Of a stretch of DNA of 64,000 nucleotides, positions 1-9,140 are shown piece by piece. Below the pieces are notes generated by a model that worked only from the letters and a program-made list of their open reading frames with translations, did no database searches and was not told the origin of the DNA. The translations under genes were made by a program, and so were the position numbers. Numbering within the stretch: position 1 is the stretch's first letter; every line of letters begins with the position of its first letter. The stretch comes from an uncultured Gammaproteobacteria bacterium (lineage in GTDB: Bacteria > Pseudomonadota > Gammaproteobacteria > JAADHQ01), in assembly GCA_947258755.1 (NCBI GenBank), contig CAMYJO010000007.1:1-64000 (forward strand). Reading direction: 5' to 3'.

Positions 1-1491
1 TGGCTCACTACCTGTGACCTTGCTCTCACGGTCAGTCATTGTACCGGTAACCGTCTTGCCTTTAGCCGTTTGTGAAACACCGACCTTGCGATCCTGTGGT
101 GATGGTGCCGCATTACAGAAACCGCTGTACTGTTCCTGTCCGACATAATCATCACCGGTGATGTTGCGGCAGCTGCCCGGCTCATCACCGGTCATACGCT
201 CGCGTCGGCCAACCATTGTGCCGGTCACACTGCCACCGCGTAGTGTAGCGCTGACACCGACCTTGGCTGGTGCAACACCAATGTCTTCCGCCTGGGCATA
301 CTGTGTACCGGTAAGAGCGCGGTTCATACCTGGCTCATCACCCGTCACTTTTTCTGAACGACCAACATTGTTACCAGTCATCGCTTTACCCTTGTTTGTT
401 TGCGCAACAGTCACCTTGCGTGGTGCCTTGGTCATCAATTCACCACAATAGCCCTGCGATTGCTCAGCACTGATATATTCGTCACCTGTTACATTTTTAC
501 AGGTACCGGCTTCATCACCGGTGACACCGCTAGCACGACCAACGCGTGTACCACTAACCGGGTTACCGCTCGAGGTCGATGTCACATTGACCTTACGTGG
601 CGCCGCCTTTGGATCGGCCTGACAAAAATCACGAAAAATGTCGGCACCCAGATATTCAGTACCTGTAACTGTACGGCAGGTACTGGGCTCATCACCGGTG
701 ACACTGGTGCTGCGACCAACCATGGTTCCGGTAACGGTCTGACCCTCGGCCGTTTCGCTGGCACCGACTTTCCACGGTGCATCCTGCGCAGCACCCGTAT
801 CATCTGATCCTTTTGGGCGACGACGACCGCAAGGCTCAGATTTTTTCTGACCTGCAGAACCGTTTTTGCTGCGCTGCTCACGCAATACCTTGGAAAGGTC
901 ACGGCTATTCAAGTTTGGATTGCCTGCACGTGCTGTTTGCGCTGCAGACATTCCATTCTTGTTGATACCCGCCTTGCCTCGATTAGACGTAGCTTCACGA
1001 CGTGCCAGTGAGGCAATGCGTGCAACCGAGCGATTGATCGATTGCTTCGCCTGACTAATGCTAGCCGCTGTTGCTACCGGCGCAGTTACCGGTTTCATGC
1101 TGGCTTTACATTCAGCTCGAGTACCGTCACAACCACAACCACAGCCTTTCTTTTCAGGCGTAGCTGTCGTTGCTGCTGCAGGCGTCGCTGTCGATGCAGA
1201 CTGACTAGCCGGCATTTCATCAGAACGCGTCCGGTCCTTGCTCTGGATACCGGATTTTCCGCTACTGGACATCGCCAGACGGCGCGCTATGGAAGCAGCA
1301 CGGCCAACATTAGCCGATGTGCTTGCAGGCGCCGCATAGGCAGTTGCAGTTGCAGCAGGTGCTGAAACCGCAGCCGATCTAGACTGTGCAGTTCTCTGAG
1401 CAGTATTTGACGGTATCGAAGCCTTGCCTGATGTTGACATGGCTTGACGTCGCGCCTTTACCAGCTCACGTGTGCTCTGTGGTTGTGCCAT
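1..1491 (-). CDS. csoS2: Carboxysome assembly scaffold CsoS2 (partial, C-terminus beyond left edge)
   Basis: The reading frame is open for 497 codons from the ATG at 1491 to the window edge. It encodes the intrinsically disordered scaffold that links Rubisco to the alpha-carboxysome shell. Visible parts: four basic N-terminal Rubisco-binding repeats (about residues 8-25, 65-85, 159-177, 195-212, each with an ARR or similar basic core and a Gly-Lys end), then middle repeats from about residue 237 with the recurrent pattern VTGT..VGR..VTGDE..C..VTG..Y. Five middle repeats start in the window; the third lacks the usual Cys. A Cys-rich cluster (GCGCGC) lies at about residues 116-121, between the second and third N repeats. 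The frame is long, on the opposite strand to several shadow ORFs, and follows cbbS by 89 bp. Programmed frameshifting is known in some CsoS2 genes, but any such site would lie beyond this fragment. Confidence 0.95.
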   Translation of the reverse strand, partial: MAQPQSTRELVKARRQAMSTSGKASIPSNTAQRTAQSRSAAVSAPAATATAYAAPASTSANVGRAASIARRLAMSSSGKSGIQSKDRTRSDEMPASQSASTATPAAATTATPEKKGCGCGCDGTRAECKASMKPVTAPVATAASISQAKQSINRSVARIASLARREATSNRGKAGINKNGMSAAQTARAGNPNLNSRDLSKVLREQRSKNGSAGQKKSEPCGRRRPKGSDDTGAAQDAPWKVGASETAEGQTVTGTMVGRSTSVTGDEPSTCRTVTGTEYLGADIFRDFCQADPKAAPRKVNVTSTSSGNPVSGTRVGRASGVTGDEAGTCKNVTGDEYISAEQSQGYCGELMTKAPRKVTVAQTNKGKAMTGNNVGRSEKVTGDEPGMNRALTGTQYAQAEDIGVAPAKVGVSATLRGGSVTGTMVGRRERMTGDEPGSCRNITGDDYVGQEQYSGFCNAAPSPQDRKVGVSQTAKGKTVTGTMTDRESKVTGSEP

Positions 1492-1525
1492 CGTTAACCC
1501 CGTTGCGTCATGATTGTTGCAATCA

Positions 1526-1565
1526 CTGTTGTCCTACTACAACCCACCACCTTGGTGGGCAACAG
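1526..1565 (-). promoter_or_regulatory. Stem-loop between cbbS and csoS2
   Basis: In the 89-bp cbbS-csoS2 gap there is an inner 6-bp stem (1543-1548 with 1554-1559, CCCACC/GGTGGG, 5-nt loop) directly extended by an outer 6-bp stem (1526-1531 with 1560-1565, CTGTTG/CAACAG) with an 11-nt bulge on one side. No U-run follows on the minus strand, so it is not a standard terminator. It may be a partial attenuator or an mRNA-stabilising element that sets the Rubisco:CsoS2 ratio. That role is inference. Confidence 0.4.
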
Positions 1566-1580
1566 TATCGTCGTTCTCTC

Positions 1581-1922
1581 TTAACGTCCTTCGTAAACTA
1601 CGAAACATGAACCCTGTGACTGGGTGTAACTATCGTAGCCAAGCAAACGTACGTGATGATCAGGGAACGCACGGTGACAGGCTTCGAGTTCACTCAGTAC
1701 AGTACTGATATTTGTTTCACCGAAAAACGGCAGTTTCCACATGGTCCAGTAATGATCCATGGAGTTACTTGGATGCTCATGCTCGATCGCAGGCGACCAA
1801 CCATTGGCAATAATGTAAGCAACCTGCGCCTGGATTTCGTTCGCGTCCATCTTAGGCAGGAAGCCGAAAGTTTCGAGTGTTTGGGAAGTTTCGTAGTTAC
1901 CCATATCATTCGTCATTGGCAT
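1581..1922 (-). CDS. cbbS: Ribulose-bisphosphate carboxylase small subunit (form IA)
   Basis: A 113-residue small subunit of form I Rubisco, which caps the large-subunit octamer in the L8S8 holoenzyme. Length and sequence match form IA small subunits: an N-terminal ETFGFLPKM segment, the YIIANGWSPAIEHE motif, a YWTMWKLPFFG segment and a C-terminal VRLLGYD strand. The start at 1922 is preceded by GAGGAA with about 7 nt spacing, so it is preferred over the internal ATG at 1916. It lies 56 bp downstream of cbbL and upstream of csoS2, so it is the second structural gene of the cso operon and is expected to be packaged in the carboxysome. Confidence 0.97.
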   Translation of the reverse strand: MPMTNDMGNYETSQTLETFGFLPKMDANEIQAQVAYIIANGWSPAIEHEHPSNSMDHYWTMWKLPFFGETNISTVLSELEACHRAFPDHHVRLLGYDSYTQSQGSCFVVYEGR

Positions 1923-1978
1923 GCTCTTATTCCTCGTATATGTTTATTCGATATCAAGTTTGTCAACGAGACGTGAGA

Positions 1979-3394
1979 TTAGCTCACGTCCAGTTTGTCA
2001 ACAGTTTCAAATTCGAAGACGATTTCTTTCCATGTCTCCATCGCGATAGCCAATTCAGGGCTAGTACGTGCAGCTTCGGTCAGAATGTCACGAGATTCTT
2101 TCTCGATCTGACGACCTTCGTTACGTGCCTTGACACTTGCTTCAAGCGCAACACGGTTAGCAGCAGCACCTGCGGCATTACCCCATGGGTGACCCTGTGT
2201 ACCACCACCGAACTGCAGTACAGAATCATCACCGAAGATAGTAACCAGTGCCGGCATGTGCCATACGTGGATACCACCAGAAGCGACGGCAAATACGCCA
2301 GGCATTGAGCCCCAGTCCTGATCGAAGAAAACACCACGAGAGCGATCTTCTGGTACGAAAGATTCACGCAGCTGATCTACGAAACCTAATGTAGAGTTAC
2401 GGTCACCTTCGAGCTTACCAACAACAGTACCTGTATGCAGGTGGTCACCACCAGACAGACGCAGACACTTGGCCAGTACGCGGAAGTGAATACCGTGTTT
2501 CGGATGACGGTCAATTACCGCATGCATCGCACGGTGAATATGTAACAGCATGCCATTGTCACGACACCAGTTAGCCAGACCCGTATTTGCTGTAAAACCA
2601 CCGGTCAGGAAGTCATGCATGATAATCGGGCAACCTACTTCCTTAGCGAATTCTGCACGTTTGTACATTTCTTCAGGAGTAGAAGCGGTTACGTTCAGGT
2701 AATGACCCTTACGCTCGCCAGTTTCGCGTTGTGCTTTGTCAATCGCTTCAGCAACGAACTCGAAACGGTCACGCCAGCGCATGAATGGCTGTGAGTTTAC
2801 GTTCTCGTCATCCTTAGTCAGGTCAAGACCGCCGCGCAAACATTCGTATACTGCACGACCGTAGTTTTTAGCAGACAGACCTAATTTAGGCTTGATTGTC
2901 GCACCCAACATTGGACGACCGTATTTGTTCAAACGATCACGTTCAACCTGGATACCAGCTGGTGGTCCACCACAAGTCTTGATGTACGCGATTGGGAAAC
3001 GAATGTCTTCCAGACGCAGATGCTTCAGAGCCTTGAATCCGAATACGTTACCAACCAGTGAAGTCAGTACGTTAACGACAGAACCTTCTTCGAACAGATC
3101 AATCGGATATGCAACGAAAGCATAGAAAGATTCAGGGTCGCCTGGTACGTCTTCTATTCGATAGGCGCGGCCCTTGTAGAATTCAAGGTCAGTCAGCAGT
3201 TCAGACCACACCGTACTCCAGGTACCGGTCGAGCTTTCTGCAGCTACCGCAGCAGCGACCTCTTCGCGAGGTACTTCAGGCTGACCCGTGACCTTGAAAC
3301 AGGCCAGTAAGTCGGTATCGAGTGGTACATAATCCGGGGTCCAGTATTTATCGCGGTATTCCTTAACACCCGCTTTATAGGATTTTTCAGCCAT
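1979..3394 (-). CDS. cbbL: Ribulose-bisphosphate carboxylase large subunit (form IA, carboxysomal)
   Basis: A 471-residue large subunit that carboxylates ribulose-1,5-bisphosphate to two 3-phosphoglycerates in the Calvin-Benson-Bassham cycle. Visible family features: the N-terminal [17 protein letters not shown] segment, [16 protein letters not shown] with the catalytic Lys, the metal-binding [16 protein letters not shown] motif (carbamylated Lys, Asp, Glu), HIHRAMHAV, and [18 protein letters not shown] of loop 6. Position at the head of cbbL-cbbS-csoS2 indicates the carboxysomal form IA type. The start at 3394 has an AGGAG 6 nt upstream. No divergent cbbR is present: the neighbour on the far side of the 380-bp gap is the NUDIX gene on the same strand. 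Confidence 0.98.
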   Translation of the reverse strand: MAEKSYKAGVKEYRDKYWTPDYVPLDTDLLACFKVTGQPEVPREEVAAAVAAESSTGTWSTVWSELLTDLEFYKGRAYRIEDVPGDPESFYAFVAYPIDLFEEGSVVNVLTSLVGNVFGFKALKHLRLEDIRFPIAYIKTCGGPPAGIQVERDRLNKYGRPMLGATIKPKLGLSAKNYGRAVYECLRGGLDLTKDDENVNSQPFMRWRDRFEFVAEAIDKAQRETGERKGHYLNVTASTPEEMYKRAEFAKEVGCPIIMHDFLTGGFTANTGLANWCRDNGMLLHIHRAMHAVIDRHPKHGIHFRVLAKCLRLSGGDHLHTGTVVGKLEGDRNSTLGFVDQLRESFVPEDRSRGVFFDQDWGSMPGVFAVASGGIHVWHMPALVTIFGDDSVLQFGGGTQGHPWGNAAGAAANRVALEASVKARNEGRQIEKESRDILTEAARTSPELAIAMETWKEIVFEFETVDKLDVS

Positions 3395-3774
3395 AATCGT
3401 CTCCTGTTTCGTCGCGTAGAATGGTTCTTACTGTTTTTTCAGTGTGTAGTTTAAATCGTAATTACTGAAGCATAGGCATTAACCGATGCATGTTCCAATT
3501 GATATTTTATTAATAAACTATAGTTAAATATCTATGGGTTAATTTTGGCAATCAAAAATCTGATCTTTCAGAGACACCGGAGCATACACCATCGTTAGCC
3601 AAACCGCATCATTAATTATGTACGCATGAGCCCGACATAATTACTCTGATATTTATCACTGTTACAGGCCGAAGCCTGTAACGATGCTGTGTTTTTCATT
3701 GCCTAAAAGCTATTTTTTTCCTCAATTTTCATAACGAAATTAATGCCGACATCAGTCGCCATCCCTAAAGTTAA
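3395..3774 (-). promoter_or_regulatory. Intergenic region upstream of cbbL (presumed cso operon promoter)
   Basis: A 380-bp AT-rich gap separating the csoS1D-nudix pair from cbbL. No ORF is evident. It contains a 10-bp perfect palindrome AACTATAGTT at 3516-3525 within a TA-rich stretch, a UUCG stem-loop at 3661-3682, and an AGGAG ribosome site just before cbbL. The long leader suggests that cbbL has its own promoter here. I could not assign a convincing -35/-10 pair or a CbbR (LysR-type) site by eye. Confidence 0.5.
3661..3682 (-). terminator. UUCG-tetraloop hairpin after the NUDIX gene
   Basis: A perfect 9-bp stem, GTTACAGGC/GCCTGTAAC. Read on the minus strand the loop is TTCG closed by C-G, the exceptionally stable cUUCGg tetraloop. 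It lies about 90 bp after the NUDIX stop codon and about 270 bp before cbbL. No U-tract follows on the minus strand, so it could be a weak terminator or a 3'-end stabiliser separating the two transcription units. Confidence 0.45.
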
Positions 3775-4350
3775 TCACGCTATCCTGTTATGTGCGTAAG
3801 CATTTCGTAACTGCCGGGTTTTCTCCAGCATTCGATAAGTCGAGCGATTGTTGTTGTAACGCGTCACCTCCAGCGTGCTGACCCAGATGACATCGTGCGA
3901 TTCATCATTTCCGGGCACCGGCAGGCTATCGTCAATCTCGACCAGAAAACGAATATCGATATGTTCATGGCGTGGATCACCATGCATCGCCGGGATCGTA
4001 TGAATATCCACGTCAAATATATCTGCACCCAGCAAATGGATGTGTGCGGCATCGATACCGGTTTCTTCAGCGGTTTCGCGTAATGCCACACGCATAATAT
4101 CGGTATCGCCATCGGCATGCCCGCCCGGTTGAAACCACTGATCGATTTTGCGGTGATGCATCATCAACACCTTGCTTCGATCCGGGCTGACGACCCATGC
4201 CGAACCCGTTACGTGGGCTGGCCACAGTTCACGATAAAAAATCTCGCTATTCGCTTCAACATACATGAGCGCACGTTTAATATAACCTGCCTCGTCCATA
4301 AAGCGGGTCTGATGTTGATTTAATAATGTCAGCAGTTCCTGTCGATGCAT
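3775..4350 (-). CDS. NUDIX hydrolase, translationally coupled to csoS1D
   Basis: A roughly 191-residue NUDIX-fold hydrolase. The NUDIX box has GGHADGD followed by REtaEEtGI, so the REUxEExGU core that binds Mg2+ is intact, while the upstream Gx5E glutamate is Thr. The ATG at 4350 is one base after the csoS1D stop (TGA T ATG), which implies translational coupling, so I prefer it over an upstream in-frame start at 4407 that would overlap csoS1D by 56 bp. The substrate cannot be deduced from sequence. Alpha-cyanobacterial carboxysome loci place a nucleotide-pyrophosphatase (Ham1-type) gene at a similar position, so a nucleotide-sanitising or phosphosugar-derivative role near Rubisco is an attractive guess but unproven. 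Confidence 0.85.
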   Translation of the reverse strand: MHRQELLTLLNQHQTRFMDEAGYIKRALMYVEANSEIFYRELWPAHVTGSAWVVSPDRSKVLMMHHRKIDQWFQPGGHADGDTDIMRVALRETAEETGIDAAHIHLLGADIFDVDIHTIPAMHGDPRHEHIDIRFLVEIDDSLPVPGNDESHDVIWVSTLEVTRYNNNRSTYRMLEKTRQLRNAYAHNRIA

Positions 4351-4351
4351 A

Positions 4352-4966
4352 TCAGGTACCTGATGGATTCTCCACCGCCCTGATTGCAGCAGCTGCAGCT
4401 TCTTCAACGTCGGCTTCGTTACCAGACAGCGTTAAACGCCCATACGCACCGACTGCGCGCACGTCAATCAGAGTAATATTGGCTGCTTTTTCGGCCTGAT
4501 TGGCAGCATAAACGATGTATCCGGCCGGTTGTGTTTCGAGAATGAACATACTCTCACCCGGCAACATCATTGAGCCACCACGGTGTTGACGGTTGATCAG
4601 AACGGCATGGTCCGAGGTCATACCATAAATGATTTCTTTCCATTCGATGTTGCAGTGGTCACGGTCTTCGACCCGTGCGTCAATGCTGGACAGCAGGATT
4701 CTACCAGCCTCGATAACATCACTCTGGTCACGGTGATGGACTACCATCGAACCAAAGGCACGCTCGACGACCTGCTGGGTCAGCTTGACCTGGCTCGCCT
4801 TCAGGGCGATATCGGTGACTTTGTGCACGGCCATGCCCGGAGATACCTCGACCCACAAGCAAGCATCGCCCGGCACGGGCGGAAATCCCTGGGAAACAGA
4901 GGCCATATACTCAGCGAGCTGTGGCTGCAAAGAGTCTATATAGACATAGGTTCTGAGTTCTACCAT
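4352..4966 (-). CDS. csoS1D: Tandem-BMC-domain carboxysome shell protein CsoS1D
   Basis: A 204-residue protein with two BMC-type domains. The N-terminal half ([16 protein letters not shown], then [25 protein letters not shown]) is the divergent first domain. The C-terminal half ([31 protein letters not shown]) is the second BMC domain. Tandem-domain CsoS1D forms pseudohexameric trimers that stack and gate a large shell pore. The length fits the proteobacterial form, without the long N-terminal extension of the cyanobacterial one. The gene lies upstream of cbbL with a NUDIX gene between, an order closer to marine cyanobacterial loci than to proteobacterial loci where csoS1D lies downstream. 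It strengthens the assignment of the whole block to an alpha-carboxysome. Confidence 0.88.
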   Translation of the reverse strand: MVELRTYVYIDSLQPQLAEYMASVSQGFPPVPGDACLWVEVSPGMAVHKVTDIALKASQVKLTQQVVERAFGSMVVHHRDQSDVIEAGRILLSSIDARVEDRDHCNIEWKEIIYGMTSDHAVLINRQHRGGSMMLPGESMFILETQPAGYIVYAANQAEKAANITLIDVRAVGAYGRLTLSGNEADVEEAAAAAIRAVENPSGT

Positions 4967-5627
4967 TCTGTATACTTCTTCGCCTTAACCGCCACGTTTC
5001 TGCTCAAATCCGGATATTGTGCCGGCAAGCATCAGTAATTGTTCCCGATACGACCGGCACAAATGCATACTGCCACTTGCAACGGTTCAGGATATGAAGC
5101 GCTATATAGCGCAAGATCTGACTAGGGCGAAAAGCATATGAAAAGCAAGACTATTATGCAAATAAATATTAATTTGAGTTTTGATAGATAATTATCTATT
5201 AATAACCCAACGTTGATTTGCTACATAGTTGACTTGCTACATATATTAAAGGTATGTTCGACCAATACACCCTGATTCAATACAGTGCTTGTTGTCAGCC
5301 TGGCGATCCGCCACCGGTGCCAGCATGCGCTCATGCAGAGGGGCGAGTATCGTCGATTTTACCTGCTTCTTCAAGCAGTGCGTTGCAGCAGTGAGGCAGG
5401 GCCTCGAGTCAGGTCGATAAACCATTAAGTTTTTATGATTAATATTCATAAACTGATACATCCAATGCTATTCATTGATTTTTATTAATGAGTCCTATTT
5501 GCACATCCTATTAGTCATAGCCCCACCCAGCAGACATACTACGCGGCAATCAAATTTCGGCTATTGACCCTAATTCCATAGGCGCTCATTAGCGGGTACC
5601 GGGTTTTCTCAAGGATATGTATTTATA
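4967..5627. other. 661-bp intergenic region between csoS1D and the first SulP gene
   Basis: The region separates divergently transcribed csoS1D (minus) and a SulP gene (plus), so it should carry both promoters. A perfect 14-bp palindrome GCGCTATATAGCGC sits at 5099-5112, about 130 bp upstream of csoS1D, and the flanks are AT-rich. A 71-codon minus-strand ORF at 5246-5461 has no recognisable similarity, and I do not call it a gene. Confidence 0.5.
5099..5112. promoter_or_regulatory. 14-bp perfect palindrome upstream of csoS1D
   Basis: GCGCTATATAGCGC is a perfect inverted repeat with GC-rich ends and a TATA core, in the divergent promoter region of csoS1D and a SulP gene. The form suits a dimeric regulator or a short hairpin. 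No regulator can be assigned. Confidence 0.35.
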
Positions 5628-7778
5628 ATGAATTTACTGCACGCTTTGCTCCCTTTTTTGCGCTGGTTCCCTATGTCAATAAGCACACTACGTGCTGATC
5701 TAATTGCAGGTGTGACAGTAGCCCTGATACTAGTACCACAGAGCATGGCGTATGCCCAACTGGCCGGACTCCCCGTGGTCTACGGCTTATACGCTTCCTT
5801 TATCCCGGTTATCGTCGCTTCACTGTGGGGTTCGTCCAACCAGCTACACACCGGACCCGTTGCCATGTTATCGCTAATGTCTGCGGCAGCACTGATATCG
5901 TTTGCCACGCCTGGTACCACGGATTTTATCCAGCTATCGCTGATGTTGGCGTTAATGGTTGGTGTATTACGTCTCACTTTAGGCGTGTTTCGTCTCGGTG
6001 CGATTGTGAATTTACTGTCCAGTCCGGTGATCGTCGGCTTCACTAACGCGGCCGCGCTCATCATTGGCCTGTCACAACTCAGCAAGGTGATTGGTGTACC
6101 CTTTCCACGGTCTGAATCTTACCTGACTGACCTATGGCGTGTTATCGAACAGATACCCCAACTACATTGGTGGACACTGGCCTTTGCTGCCGGTACATGG
6201 TTACTGATTTCCGGTATGCGGCGTGTCTCTCCGGCCATTCCTGGAGTACTGGTAGCTGTGGTTGCCGCCACAGTTATCAGCGCCGTAGCAGGCTATGAAG
6301 ACAAGTCGACGATAAATACAAAACAAATTCTCGATGCGCAAGTAGTGCAAAAGATAAACAGCTACAGCAAAACACAAAGTAGAATTGCCGAACTCACCGA
6401 CCAGACTGCCAATTACAGTCAACAAGCACAAAAACTTGAGCAAGCTGGTGGCATCGACAATATTAAAGTAGCAAAAAACCTGCTGGCACAGGTCGCTGTC
6501 AACGAATACGAACTTGCACAACTAAAACAGACCAGCAACCTGCTTAAAGTGGATTTACACAGCATAACACTACATGGCAGCACGGATGCGAATGGGGAGT
6601 TGGTATTGAATAGCGCCAATAACACGGCCGTGGACAGCAATAACGATAATAAAACCTGGCGCATTAGCCATATCAACAATGAAAAAGTAACGCTTTCTGC
6701 AGGCGGTGCCGTGGTCGGTAATATTCCACAGGGCTTACCCAGCTTTCAAGTGCCAGTGATTCATTGGGATTTATTACTGGCATTATTCCCGGCAGCACTA
6801 GTCATGGCCTTGATTGGTTTTATGGAAGCAACGTCAATCTCAAAGGCAATTGCCACATCAACAGGCGAACGTGTCAACACCGGTAAAGAGCTGATTGGCC
6901 AAGGCCTGGCCAATATCGCTGGCAGCTTCTTCGGTTCTTATACGGTCAGCGGCTCATTCTCTCGCTCCGCAGTGGCTGCACGTTCCGGCGCCAAAACCGG
7001 TCTGTTTGCTATTATCAGCGCCCTCGCCGTGGTGTCTGTCCTATTGTTTTTCACGCCTTATTTATATCACCTGCCGCAAGCAGTACTCGCGGTCATCGTC
7101 ATGATGGCAGTCTTTAGCCTGATTCGAATCAAGCCATTGATACACGCCTGGAAGATCGATCGTGTCGGTGGAATCATCGGCATTACAACCTTTATTGTTA
7201 CTTTACTAATGGCTCCATCGATTGCCAATGGCATCCTGCTTGGGATTGCATTAACGATACTGCACTTTTTGATTCAAACAATGAGACCTCGCTCGGAAAT
7301 CGTCAGCCGCAAGGCAGATGGCACACTGGGCGGAATTCGCGCACACCGCCTTGCACCTATTAGTGAACACTTCGTACCGGTACGCTTTGATGGCTCATTA
7401 ACTTTTGTAACAGTCGCCTATTTTGAAGATATGATCCTTGAGGCGCATACTGAATTCCCGCAAGCCGAATTTATTCTGATTATCGGCAGCGGCATCAATG
7501 AAATAGATGCATCCGGCGAAGAAAAGATACGAGAAGTCGCTAAAAGATTGGACGATGTCGGCGTCACCTTGGTATTCAGTAGCCTGAAACACCAGGTCAG
7601 GAAAATCTTGCAAAAAAGCGGCATATGCGAAGATCTGGGGCACGATTCATTCTTCTCTGATAAGGAAACAGCTCTGGAAGTCCTGACGGCGCGCTTAAAT
7701 GCCGCTGCAGATTCAGCCGCCCATGATGACGATGCAGATAAGAATGACATGCCAAATACTAGAACTGTCAATGCTTAA
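5628..7778 (+). CDS. SulP-family anion transporter with periplasmic coiled-coil insert and STAS domain (candidate bicarbonate transporter)
   Basis: A 716-residue SulP/SLC26 transporter. The N-terminal half has the family signature LVPQSMAYAQLAGLPVVYGLYASFIPV and HTGPVAMLSLM. The C-terminal half has IGFMEATSISKAIA, IGQGLANIAGSFFGSY and SGSFSRSAVAARSGAKTG. A cytoplasmic STAS domain follows (about 570-690). Residues about 224-357, between TM7 and the GGAVVGNIPQGLP motif, are an insertion absent from canonical SulP proteins: a Gln/Lys/Leu-rich predicted coiled coil plus a short beta-rich piece. In the standard 14-TM topology this loop faces the periplasm. The family moves sulfate, bicarbonate or other anions. 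Proximity to a carboxysome operon suggests bicarbonate (inference). A homologue with the same insert lies at 10695-12776. Confidence 0.9.
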   Translation: MNLLHALLPFLRWFPMSISTLRADLIAGVTVALILVPQSMAYAQLAGLPVVYGLYASFIPVIVASLWGSSNQLHTGPVAMLSLMSAAALISFATPGTTDFIQLSLMLALMVGVLRLTLGVFRLGAIVNLLSSPVIVGFTNAAALIIGLSQLSKVIGVPFPRSESYLTDLWRVIEQIPQLHWWTLAFAAGTWLLISGMRRVSPAIPGVLVAVVAATVISAVAGYEDKSTINTKQILDAQVVQKINSYSKTQSRIAELTDQTANYSQQAQKLEQAGGIDNIKVAKNLLAQVAVNEYELAQLKQTSNLLKVDLHSITLHGSTDANGELVLNSANNTAVDSNNDNKTWRISHINNEKVTLSAGGAVVGNIPQGLPSFQVPVIHWDLLLALFPAALVMALIGFMEATSISKAIATSTGERVNTGKELIGQGLANIAGSFFGSYTVSGSFSRSAVAARSGAKTGLFAIISALAVVSVLLFFTPYLYHLPQAVLAVIVMMAVFSLIRIKPLIHAWKIDRVGGIIGITTFIVTLLMAPSIANGILLGIALTILHFLIQTMRPRSEIVSRKADGTLGGIRAHRLAPISEHFVPVRFDGSLTFVTVAYFEDMILEAHTEFPQAEFILIIGSGINEIDASGEEKIREVAKRLDDVGVTLVFSSLKHQVRKILQKSGICEDLGHDSFFSDKETALEVLTARLNAAADSAAHDDDADKNDMPNTRTVNA

Positions 7779-8004
7779 GCATTTTACCCATTCCCTGCAG
7801 AATCCGATTGGCGCAAAATTTTCTGCTGATCGTCATCACCTGTTATTTCGTTTCAGCGATGTATACCGGTTCTTTCGCGTATAAATAACACAATCCTCGG
7901 CAACTAATTATCACTAAACACAATGATTTACGTTACTGCCATTGTGATAAGCTCGCATACTTGGTAAATTATACGCTCTTACCTAATCTGAAAACTTAAT
8001 TACT

Positions 8005-9051
8005 ATGACACTGCTTCTTGTATACCTTGCCATCGCCATCGGCGTCTCATTTATCTGTTCCATTCTTGAAGCGGTTTTACTATCAATCACTCCCAGTTAT
8101 ATCGAAATAACACAGGCAAACAAACCGCGTGCCGGTAAGCTACTGACATCTGTCAAAGAGCAACTGGATGAATCGCTATCCAGCATACTCATCCTCAATA
8201 CCTTCGCGCACACGATGGGCGCTGCCGGCGTCGGTTCACAAGCACTTCTTGTTTATGGTGAAAAGTGGGAAACCTTGATCGCCGTGTTACTGACATTGGC
8301 GATTCTATATTTTTCAGAAATCATCCCCAAAACCCTCGGCGCAACCTACTGGCAAAAATTGGCTATCCCGGCGGCCTTCACCATAAAGTGGCTGGTGAAG
8401 CTGGTTTACCCGTTAGTATGGATTTCTACACGTCTTACCAAACTTTTCAGCAAAAACAAGAGTAATGAAATCACTCGCGAGGAAATCATCGCCCTTGCTT
8501 CACTAGGCCATAAAGACGGTATCTTGTTTCAGCAGGAAAACCAGTACCTGTCGAACATCCTGCGTCTACGTGAGGTCCGCAGCGAACAAATCCTCACCCC
8601 GCGCTCAGTAGTACACATGTTCGAGCAATCAACCAGTGTGTCTGATGCCCTGAATGAACCCAGAACGCGTGAATTTACACGTATGCCCATTTACCAGGAA
8701 AGCTCAGACAATATTACCGGAAAAGTGAATAAATACGATCTGTTTGAAGCAGAGCGCAGCGGCAATGGTGACAAGCCCATCAGTGATTATGCGAAAAAAA
8801 TCTATCGCGTCTCAGAAAAGTTACCCGTACAGCAGCTACTTGATCTGTTTATCAAACACCGCGCTCACTTGTTTCTGGTAGAAGATGAATATGGACAGAC
8901 AGCCGGTATCGTAACGCTCGAAGACGCAATTGAAACCATTCTGGGACGTGAGATTGTCGACGAACGCGACACTACAGCAGACATGCAGGAGCTGGCAAAG
9001 GAAAAATATCGCGAACGCCTGCGCCAGGATGATAAAACCCTTTCTGATTAA
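8005..9051 (+). CDS. CNNM/DUF21 membrane protein with paired CBS domains
   Basis: A 348-residue protein. Residues 1-150 form a DUF21/CNNM transmembrane domain, with hydrophobic helices near 3-25, 60-75, 85-110 and 120-140 and the family motif YFSEIIPKTLGA. Residues about 190-320 are a CBS pair (EQILTPRSVVHMF, TRMPIYQES, RAHLFLVEDEYGQTAGIVTLEDAIETILGREIVDE). The C-terminal CorC_HlyC domain seen in longer relatives is missing. The family is linked to Mg2+/Co2+ efflux and resistance. It lies 226 bp downstream of the SulP gene on the same strand. Confidence 0.88.
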   Translation: MTLLLVYLAIAIGVSFICSILEAVLLSITPSYIEITQANKPRAGKLLTSVKEQLDESLSSILILNTFAHTMGAAGVGSQALLVYGEKWETLIAVLLTLAILYFSEIIPKTLGATYWQKLAIPAAFTIKWLVKLVYPLVWISTRLTKLFSKNKSNEITREEIIALASLGHKDGILFQQENQYLSNILRLREVRSEQILTPRSVVHMFEQSTSVSDALNEPRTREFTRMPIYQESSDNITGKVNKYDLFEAERSGNGDKPISDYAKKIYRVSEKLPVQQLLDLFIKHRAHLFLVEDEYGQTAGIVTLEDAIETILGREIVDERDTTADMQELAKEKYRERLRQDDKTLSD

Positions 9052-9140
9052 TTTATGCAAAGTAATTAGTAATCGGGAACCTCAGATCATAGTTGCTCAC
9101 TTAAGCATTGGCTGGGAACAAGGGTAAACTGGAGAATAAT

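Noticed and set aside
158-1365. Several plus-strand ORFs of 60-135 codons
   Set aside because: They lie antisense to the continuous csoS2 frame, whose repeat structure is unmistakable. They are by-products of repeat composition.
5246-5461. A 71-codon minus-strand ORF in the csoS1D-SulP gap
   Set aside because: It has no clear ribosome site or family features and may be chance. Left as intergenic.
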